Origin: Agelas oroides
Lineage: Eukaryota > Porifera > Demospongiae > Agelasida > Agelasidae
NCBI GenBank assembly: GCA_949130485.1
Contig: OX422183.1
Coordinates: 27,530,816-27,594,815 of the forward strand
Direction of reading: 5' to 3'
DNA: 64,000 bases
The position numbers and the translations under genes are program-made. This document shows, piece by piece, positions 56,803 to 64,000 of the stretch; the first letter of the stretch is position 1, and each line of letters begins with the position of its first letter. The notes under the pieces were generated by a model. It was not told the origin of the DNA. It saw only the letters and a program-made list of their open reading frames with translations, and did not search any database.

Positions 56803-57600
56803 AAGAACAGGACTGAATGTATCATGCTGACAGTGATTGAGTGACAAGTGATGATAAAGTTGGCTTGTAGAGAGCTTACGTTCAGTGTCTGTGCTTCCAG
56901 GTTTCAAGACTGTTGTACTGACCCGTGTCTGCATAAATCAGTGCATTTTTGCATCCATGTTGTGTCATTTATTCAATAATTCATGCCTACAGGCAATAAT
57001 ATTGCTACCTACTGTTGTGCTGTATTTCTTGGTGAAAGTTTGCGGGACAAAATCATTCATAGCACGTACGGACACACCCACCTTTGTGCTGTCGGCTGTG
57101 GGTAGCATGACCGCCAAGGTGTACAGAAACGGAAGTGTGCAAACAGTTCACGAAGGCTGTCATTTTGGTACCTGTTGGCTTCGGCTATAATTTGCTACTA
57201 CATTTTGCAGATTTGGTTGCCTTTTGTTTTCATAGTAGTACTCTATACTAAATGAAGTAACAGCATGCTATGTCGAAGGAGTTGAAAAATAATTTGGGAA
57301 GGAGGTAAAGCAAGTTTTGTTGCGATGCGCGAATTGATGAAACGCCGTTTTTTTTTCATAAACGCGGAAGCAATGCGAAAATAAATCTCTCGTTTTAAAC
57401 GTAATACGGTACGGTTGCGGTTCGACTGGTACGTCGACTTGTAAACAACTTTAGTTCTTTAGGGATTCTAGATTCTCGATCTCTAAGTCACACTAGCGTC
57501 ACATGACATCCGCACGTAAAATACGGCGCGCGTAGCAATTATTGGTGGCGCGCGCACTTCCGGGCTGACCTAACCCGACCCTGGCCTTAAGTACACTGAG

Positions 57601-57720
57601 TTGTACATATATATACATTGCAAACATGCAGTATATTGTACGTAGCTGTTATGCTGCCTGTGCAACACCAAGCAACGCAACTCGCTCACGCTCGCCCCAC
57701 AATGCACTGCATTCGCCTAG
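57601..57720 (+). mobile_element. HINE unit C2, right part
   Basis: TTGTACATATATATACATTG through CTCACGCTCGCCCCA..CTAG at 57720. Completes the unit split at 45643. Confidence 0.65.
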
Positions 57721-58158
57721 TTGGGGTGAGCGTGAGCGAGCCCCACACTAGTGAGTTGAATGGCGGAATTTGTCTGATATATATATATATATGTATCGTA
57801 TGTCGTACGTCCGGTGCATGCGTACGCGCGCCACGTATGGACACTATGCGCGTGATCTGATTGGGAACATGTATATTCTGAATACTTCCAGAAGAGCTCT
57901 GAAACCATCGCAAGACAAGGAAAACAGGTTGCTGCGCACACAAGAACGAGAGATCCTGACGTGCGCAAGAAACACCCAAGCAAAAGCAGGAAAGATTAAC
58001 GAAGCGTAGATAGGGCTAGGCGCTCTATCCAGACTGCCAATGCATAAATGTGTATGAATATCCCATTGTGCATTGTGCATATATACGTAACTACCATGCT
58101 GCCTATAACACGATACAACTCGCTCACGCTCACCCCACAATGCACCGCATTTCCCTAG
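57721..58158 (+). mobile_element. HINE unit C3
   Basis: TTGGGGTGAGCGTGAGCGAG start, AGTGAGTTGAA, (TA)n, relic frame near 57868 (MYILNTSRRALKPSQDKEN, then broken), CTAG end at 58158. Confidence 0.7.
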
Positions 58159-58268
58159 TAGTGATACGCGCGAGATAGTTGGGACGAGCGTGAGCAAGCC
58201 CCACACTAGTGAGTTGAACGGCGGAATTTTTCGGATATATGTGTATATATATATATATCGTACGTATG

Positions 58269-58300
58269 TTCAAGGTTCAAGGTTCAAGGTTCAAGGTTCA
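58269..58300 (-). repeat. 7-bp repeat tail of LINE fragment
   Basis: Four and a half TTCAAGG units on the plus strand (CCTTGAA on the LINE sense strand), at the 3' end of the minus-strand LINE. Simple-repeat tails of this kind occur in CR1/L2-type LINEs. Confidence 0.8.
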
Positions 58301-59312
58301 TCGATAAAGCCCTACAAGGGGCACGACAGTGTACATATAAAAAGACTCAGAAAGATAGGAAAAGCTCCCTAAACTTATATATAAATTGGATATTACAGTC
58401 CGCTATCTGCATGTGTCACTAGCTGGTCCAGTGAGTCTACAAGGGTTCTGTCCAAACCAATTTCATACTGATGCACTCTCAAAAGGTGTCCAATGGGGTT
58501 GGGATGAAGGTTGCTCTCGTCACACAGAGGACACGGCTTTGATCCATGACTGTGATGTGCCAGCATCCATGAGAGGGCCTTGAGGCCATCTGTATGCTGT
58601 GTACCCAGATGTAGTGCAGAATCCCATAGTCTGGCCCAACCAACTCCCTCCTTATTCACGACCTCAACTATCAGAGGGGCCCTCTCTCTGCACTTCTCCA
58701 ATTTGCTCACCCTGTCCGCTTGCTTTACCACTCTCTTCACCTCATGCATGCTTACTTCATCACCATCTTCCAGAATAGCATCAGTATAGTTGGTTCCAAT
58801 GTGTTCTTCCAGCTCTCTACATTCACCAACTAGACAAAGCAAGTTAGGATTGTCCAAGAGTGACCTCATCACCACAGCTGCAACACCTATGGCACCCGCA
58901 GCCAGCTGCCTCTTCAAGAACCCAAGCTTACGCAACACTATCCTAGATGTTACAGAATCTAGATCTAAGACAGTCATAGCCGCTGTGTTTGAGAAGTGTC
59001 TGGGCCATTTCAGAGCTCTCTTTGCAAGCTCCCCAAGAAAGTTCTCAAGCTGCTCAAGAATGCCTCAAGAGAATCCAGTTCTCAATGCCGAAGAGAAGAA
59101 TAGGCATGACACATGTCTCAATGATGGATCTTGTTGATAGAGGGCTCAGATCTCCCTGAAAAGCACCCAGACTCCCATAGTGGAAGAAAAACTTGCGTGC
59201 CCTCCTAATACTCTCCTCCACCGACCGCGAGGCCATCATGTCTCCTCTCCACCAGTACCCTAAACACTTGGCTGCATTTCTGACTGGGATTTGAGAACCA
59301 TCAACCTTGGAG
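58269..59312 (-). pseudogene. 5'-truncated LINE, post-RT C-terminal region
   Basis: Two minus-strand frames: 59440-59054 (LINE part from about 59312: PSKVDGSQIPVRN, AKCLGYWWRGDM, FFHYGSLGAFQGDLSPLS, MPILLFGIENWIL) and, after a frame change near 59060, 58977-58393 (RIVLRKLGFLKRQL, CRELEEHIGTNYTD, and a CPLCDE..HLLRVHQ C2H2 knuckle). This block follows the reverse transcriptase in many sponge/cnidarian LINEs. The catalytic domains are absent through 5' truncation. It is unrelated in detail to the LINE at 6349. Confidence 0.75.
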
Positions 59313-59491
59313 GGGGATAGGGCTGGGTGCTCTACCCTGACTGCCGCTGCATGAACCTTAGGTTCTCTTTGTTGTGCATGTACATTGCAAACATGCAGTA
59401 TATTGTGCGTAGCTGTTATGCTGCCTATTTGCAACCCCAACCACTACACAACTCGCTCACGCTCGCCCCACAATGCACTGAATTTGCCTAG

Positions 59492-60379
59492 TATTAGTGC
59501 TACGTGAATGACATGATCGTACCGACTGCTATAGAGGCCCGTAGTGAAAGGTCAACTCCATTTACACAAGCAGGTTTTGTTTGTTTGGGACGAAACTCAC
59601 TCAGTGGATACTGTAGGTGAGCTCTACATCGACTAGTCTCATGCCCAGACCCCTTTCGGAAAAATCGAGAAGGGGTCTAGCAACACGGCCATACATAGCT
59701 TTGACCCGCGCGGACTGTAGAGTACCCGCCAGATTGCAGAGTTCAGTTACGTCACGTTAATCCGTGACCAAATCTATGCACAAGTTGGTGCTGTGCTGTT
59801 TGATAATGCTCTGATGTTGCTGAGAGAAAGAATGGGGTCTAGAAAGTTCTTGCTGAAGTAAAGGGAGGTAGCGGAAGCTTTCGCTTCTAGGAGAGATACC
59901 TTCGTCAGTCTTCTGACCAGCTACGGTAAGAAAATTTGCCATGGTTGCATTTCCACAGCATAGATATTGTTGAGGTCTGTGCACGAGACTATACATCGAC
60001 CACTATATGTTTTGGCGACGACATTCGGAACAGGCAGCTGGAGCGTAGCACCTACTCCGCAAGTGTACAAGGACTAACAATTGTGTAGAAAGGCTCATGC
60101 AGCTTACCGAACGCAGTAGCCTGCAACTGCAACAACCAGAGTAGCTGCGTGCTGGTAGGACAAATGGCTCGGCATGTTGTGCGGTATGTAGTGTGACAAT
60201 TTTTCCAAGCTATTGAGCGCTTTTGTAGACAGCAGAGTTACAAACCTCGTTTTAGCCACATACCATGAATAGCCTGTGTGCTATGATGATACTTCACTGG
60301 TAAAGCCTTAGCTACATAAGTCAATACTGTAGTGGATTGCTTGCTCACACTCGCCCCACAATGTTCTACATTCCCCTAG
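59492..60379 (+). mobile_element. HINE-like unit, last of the array
   Basis: Starts after a CTAG without a GGGGCGAG end, and ends CTCACACTCGCCCCA..CCCTAG at 60379. Its body resembles B units (GCAGCTGGAGCGTAG..CACCTAC). Holds a 358-bp MITE. Confidence 0.5.
59634..59991. mobile_element. MITE with 9-bp target duplication
   Basis: Ends TAGTCTCATGCCCAGACC and, inverted, ..GGTCTGTGCACGAGACTA. TACATCGAC flanks it at 59625-59633 and 59992-60000. Same end family as 26223-26543. Confidence 0.88.
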
Positions 60380-61711
60380 TGTAAAAGGAGGGGGTAACTT
60401 GGAACGGATATTAGATTTGATACCTGGTTCTAAGAAAACCAGAACAGTGTGAGATCTGGGAAGAGGTTGATATGTCTACAGTAAAAGATGACTTGTTCAC
60501 AAAATATAGCGGACTACCACAGTGAAGTTGACAAATTTTATGAAGGTGACAACAATTCCACAAGAGAACAATAAAAGAGGTCATACACATTCAACATTCA
60601 GCAAACTTCAACCAAAGCGAGGGCTTACAATACAACCCAGCCAAATCTGGAACGAAATATGGTACACTAACATTTTATAGTTCTTCCATGTAATGTTGCA
60701 TGAAAAGATCTTGGATAACTGTTACAGTATGATTATGTAATTTTCAGTTCCATTCTGTAAAATAGCACTTAGCACCATTTGCATACTCTGCATTGCCTGA
60801 TGTGGACTAGCAAAGACTATTTTGTCAACTTCACTGTGGTAGTCCATTATCTCGTGAACAGGTTATATCACCCTCCACAGTACCATGGATTTCATTCAAC
60901 ATACTGTACAAAGCTTTCAGCGTATCTTGCACACAGCAGATTAATATTGCCTGCATGTGCAAAAATTGTTGGGTGGTGTAACTTCCTGTTTGGACATGCA
61001 GCAACTCTTATACTGCAAAGCAATTGTGGAAGTGCGAGTACTGAGCTCCTTTTAGATGCTAGGCTGTTTATCTGCCTGTAGTTTATCTGCCTGTAGTATA
61101 TACCTTTGAGGCATGTTCTCTTTGCACTTTCTTGTCTATTAAATTTGTATACAAACAGTAGCTAGCCACAATACTGTTTACTTATGACTTTCATGGCAGC
61201 CAGTACCAAATTTCCACAGCAAGTGTAGAAGACTTTAGAAGACTGACCAGACATCTGTAAATCGTTATTCATTGTGGAGATGGAGTGCCAATGTCAGAAT
61301 TCTACAGCTGTCTGATAAATGAACTTTTGATTAGATAGCAGATACAAAATGCCTACAAAAGATCCTGTAAGAAAATAAGAGATTTGCAACATACAGTAAG
61401 AACGTGCACTAAAATACATTCCAAAACAATCCCACAGATTTTGTTGAACAGTGTTGTTCTGAAATAAGAATGTCATATTCCATGTTACCCTGCGTTTTAA
61501 GCTACCTTACTGAATTGTCTATCGTGAGGTTGAGGAGTAGCTGCAGGAATTCCAAAACGCAAGACTAAAGTGACATTTAACATGAAAATGTGTACACACC
61601 CAGATGGTGAATAAAATATACCCATACAAAAAGGTATACCTTTTCTGTGCACTATCACTGGGAATACCGATGAATACAGACTTAAGAACATGTAGGTACA
61701 AATAGCTACAG
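60380..61711. other. No gene recognised
   Basis: Unique-looking AT-rich sequence. An inverse pair GACTACCACAGTGAAGTTGACAAA (60511) / TTTGTCAACTTCACTGTGGTAGTC (60820) brackets about 285 bp and suggests another MITE. Confidence 0.5.
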
Positions 61712-62143
61712 CTAATTATGCATTGTGTGAAATGTTGGTATTGCAATAGTTGCATGTGTAAGTCTCCAAGGAATTTCACAATGGGCACATGCTAAATGGA
61801 GCCACATGTCACAGGTACTGCACTGCACCCAATCCACTAGCCCATCTTTACTGCAATCATCTTCTTGGAGACAGACACTACAGAAAGTGGTATCTATGCT
61901 AAGCAAGTGTGATTCACATTGTTGTGATTCTGTATAAGACGGTTTGCTGAGATGAGTAGATGTCAGTTTTCTCTTCTTAGTGGAGAAGAAACGTAGTTGT
62001 TTGTTCGCATTCTTATTGGGTGGAAAACATCGCTTCTGAGGTAGAGTGTGTGACCTTGAGTTGGAGTTCTTTTCGATGGCCTTGATCACTGTTATGGCAG
62101 ATGATAAGTGTTGTGTAGAGGCTTTTAGTGCATCTACGTACAT
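61712..62143 (-). pseudogene. MULE C-terminal PHD-like finger
   Basis: The frame has a basic segment (KKRKLTSTHL) and then CSVCLQEDDC..GLVDWVQCSTCDMWLHLACAHCE, a C-x2-C ... C-x2-C-x4-H-x2-C arrangement of a PHD finger. PHD fingers read histone H3 tails, so in a transposase this could direct chromatin targeting. It overlaps the SWIM frame at 62013-62525 in another phase, which implies an indel between them. Confidence 0.6.
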
Positions 62144-62525
62144 GTTGGCATTTCTGAACCAGTGTATTTAATTCATTTATCTGGTGTTGTACTTGTAGGC
62201 GTAATGCAGGGAGTTCACTGTACGTGGAATTGGTGTTTTCTGAAAAGTACTGAAGAGTAATGCAATTTACAGGTGTAGAAGAATCTTTGCAGGCTGTGCT
62301 CATGGTTGTCATTTGAACCAAATGTACATGTTTGCAGACTGTTGCATGGAGTGTTGCATCCACGCATGTGCCGAGTACACATGCATGACAGTGTGTGCAG
62401 GACAGCTTACAATAACAAGTCTTGTTAATTAGACGGATTGTGTACTCGATACTTCCATCCGTCTGAGATGGAACCATCCAGCATGACTCTTTTGTATGGG
62501 TGACAGGTACATCGAGTGACAGCAT
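62013..62525 (-). pseudogene. MULE SWIM-finger region
   Basis: The 170-aa frame contains INKTCYCKLSC..CHACVLGTCVDATL..VCKHVHLV, a SWIM-type C-x-C ... C-x-H zinc finger with extra Cys pairs. It belongs downstream of the catalytic core at 62889-63335 on the same strand. Confidence 0.65.
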
Positions 62526-62888
62526 TAGTACAGCAGACTTGTATCACTTGTGCATTTCTGCTACCTTGTGTGAGTGTTTACCCTTTTCAAACTTGGTAAG
62601 CTGTTCAAACACCTTATCACGTGTGATTTGAGAAGGGTGGATAAAAGGAAATCAATCCTCCTGTTTTGTTTCTGTTGTAGGTACACAACATTTGGTATTC
62701 TATGAAAGGACTCCAGAAACATGTTGGTGTTTACAACTGTCCCAACACTAAAGCACGATGCTCACTGCTCTAAACGATTGCAGTAAGTAGCTTTGAAATA
62801 GGCATAGAAGTCCTTCTCTTCATTGTCAAGGTAAGGTAGGAGTTGCTGTAGAATAACGTTGACTCTTCATTTTCCATAAGGAACACTC

Positions 62889-63335
62889 TTAAATGATGGT
62901 ATAGTTCAAGGCGTGCTTCTGCAGTGTGTATACATGTTCCTTAAGAGCATTTCTCCAAGATCTGTCCACTTGCCAAGCACACAACAATTTCGTTGTACCC
63001 TCTACTCCAAAAACACTCTTCCATGAATTATAGTATTGTTCCGCATCATCGCTCATGAACCATTGAAGAGGTTTTAGTGGTCCAGTTCTGTATTTTATTG
63101 CTCCCAGAAATTCTACCAATATTATAGCATCTTCCCAGTTTGAGATGGCCCAAGCTACAGGTATGCCCTCACCAAAGTCATCCAACACAAGGATTGTGAT
63201 TAACTTAAAATCGTACATGTTTGTTCCGTGTGTAGCATCCATGCAGATACACACATCACCATACTTGCACAACATATCACGTTGAAACTGGGTTTGGATT
63301 CCAAGTATGAAATCATCATTTCCAACATTGTCCAT
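62889..63335 (-). pseudogene. MULE transposase core
   Basis: A 148-aa frame matching the DDE core of a widespread animal MULE group: VCICMDATHGTNMYDFKL (D33), PLQWFMSDDAEQYYNSW (D96/D97) and LLCAWQVDRSWR. In that last block the usual C-x2-H is C-x2-Q (Q122), a likely inactivating change. Upstream the frame is broken by an in-frame stop (WVE-stop-LKS) near 63390, and it ends early at 62889, so this is a dead copy. Confidence 0.8.
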
Positions 63336-63493
63336 ATCATCAGGTTGCGGCTCACCTTGTGCTTTGAACAGAAGGAGAGGGTTGTTTGGAAGCGATTTTA
63401 ATTATTCTACCCATGCACATACTCTGGTAAGATGATTTGAATGCCTCATCACACCCTCTATATGTTGTATCAGTTCTTAATGTTGTGTATGTC

Positions 63494-63700
63494 CTATTTT
63501 GTAACCAAGTGCTCTCCAGTAATGCCTTCTGTGGTGTTTTCATCCATGATACTTTGCATGGTCACTCCCTGCTGCAATTGTGCTACTATTTTCATTTGAG
63601 TTTTGTGTGGCATTCTTATGTGCCCTAGACTCACCTCATGATTGTGGTGTGTGCTACAGTATTGTACCTCGACCAGGCCCGTACATAACTTTTTCCATCT
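63494..63700 (-). pseudogene. MULE N-terminal piece
   Basis: VQYCSTHHNHEVSLGHIRMP and IVAQLQQGVTMQSIMDE resemble the zinc-binding H-x-H region and the following helical part of the MULE whose core is at 62889. The frame before about 63700 belongs to another repeat. Stops after HLVTK. Confidence 0.55.
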
Positions 63701-63745
63701 GGGGGAGCAGTGCAGGGCCATACATAACTTTTTCCATCTAGGGGG
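63680..63745. repeat. Tandem duplicate, about 43 bp
   Basis: Two copies of TACATAACTTTTTCCATCT followed by a G-rich block. The MULE sequence ends at or near this repeat. Confidence 0.6.
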
Positions 63746-64000
63746 GCAATGTCATCAGCTGAAGTAGAGAACATGGGCGCCCTGCAGTCGTTCACTCTAG
63801 GGGCATGCTCCCCCAGGATATTTTGATAATTTTAGGTGTTCTGAGGTGCATTCTGATGCATTCTCAGGCATACAGAGAAACACAGAGAGCTTCTTGAGAA
63901 GAGACTCATCATCATTGCTTGCTGAGCTACTGGAACACTGGAAACTATCTCCATTGGCTAGGGTCTATATATACTATAGGCCTATTATCTATGCCTATAC
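63746..64000. other. No gene recognised
   Basis: Window end. No domain or repeat identified beyond GGGG-rich strings. Confidence 0.3.

Larger units (their letters stand above)
53305..57432. repeat. Long-range inverted repeat inside the 12-kb element
   Basis: A 24-bp sequence at 53305-53328 (GTACCAGTCGAACCGCAACC..) is exactly inverted at 57409-57432, and weaker pairing (ATTTATTTTCGC) continues inward. It may mark a nested 4.1-kb element that holds the Cys-rich frame at 54850-55365. Confidence 0.45.
45644..57600. mobile_element. 12-kb DNA transposon inserted in a HINE
   Basis: Ends CTCAGCGTACTTAAGGCC (left) and, inverted, CTCAGTGTACTTAAGGCC (right), about 30 bp with 4 mismatches. TT flanks both sides. 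The host HINE reads CTTTG-TT on the left and TT-GTACAT on the right; the intact version, CTTTGTTGTGCATG, is at 59367-59380. It includes the 1,455-aa protein, a minus-strand Cys-rich protein, and later microsatellites and MITE debris. A 2-bp duplication fits some CMC-type elements, but the family is not settled. Parts may be nested insertions (see 53305-57432). Confidence 0.7.
58159..59491 (+). mobile_element. HINE unit C4, split by a LINE fragment
   Basis: 5' part 58159-58268 (with TTGGGACGAGCGTGAGC), 3' part about 59313-59491 ending CTAG. Compared with unit C3, about 200 bp of HINE body at the junction is missing, so insertion was accompanied by a deletion. It preserves the empty site of the 12-kb element at 59367-59380. 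Confidence 0.65.

Noticed and set aside
56600..56934. ORFs of alternating Thr-His or Val-Cys
   Set aside because: Translations of the CA microsatellite.

Overview
The window looks like repeat-rich DNA from a small-intron invertebrate animal. A marine sponge or another early-branching metazoan is my guess; nothing in the sequence fixes the species. The evidence for a eukaryote is spliceosomal introns of about 50-150 nt with GT/AG ends, non-LTR retrotransposons, Mutator-, Merlin- and IS3-type DNA transposons, many MITEs, and long CA and GATA microsatellites. I found no rRNA, tRNA, CRISPR array or confident single-copy host gene. Almost everything that can be identified is mobile DNA or its debris.

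Layout. 0-6.3 kb: MITEs, a 60-bp satellite and small tandem repeats. 6.3-9.9 kb: a nearly intact APE-type LINE with one frame break. 10.65-12.1 kb: a complete Merlin transposon with 82-bp perfect inverted repeats and one intron. 12.3-13.7 kb: two MITEs. 14.6-19.5 kb, minus strand: a decayed Mutator-like element with a SWIM-type transposase and a Ulp1-like protease. 23.7-36.5 kb: three copies (R1-R3) of a roughly 2-kb foldback repeat. R2 is split by a 5,831-bp transposon (28220-34050) with 105-bp identical inverted repeats, 6-bp target duplications, an IS3/rve-type DDE transposase and a convergent nine-exon HECT ubiquitin ligase gene whose splice frame is fully open. 26.0-45.6 kb and 57.6-60.4 kb: head-to-tail copies of a Helentron-like non-autonomous repeat (HINE). 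45644-57600: a 12-kb insertion that splits one HINE unit; it has about 30-bp inverted ends, a TT duplication and a 1,455-aa transposase-like protein with a 21-copy 11-residue repeat. 58.3-59.3 kb: a LINE fragment inside another HINE. 61.7-63.7 kb, minus strand: a second decayed Mutator-like transposase with SWIM and PHD fingers.

How it fits together. Several insertions can be proved inside the window because an uninterrupted copy of the target repeat is also present. They give a relative order: HINE array first, then foldback R repeats and MITEs, then the IS3-type/HECT element. The 12-kb element is also younger than its HINE host. The two genes of the IS3-type element each start beside a terminal repeat and converge on its centre, so they probably work as one mobile unit: a transposase plus a ubiquitin ligase that could act on host or transposase proteins. 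That role is inferred. This element and the 12-kb element are the best candidates for a poorly described system.
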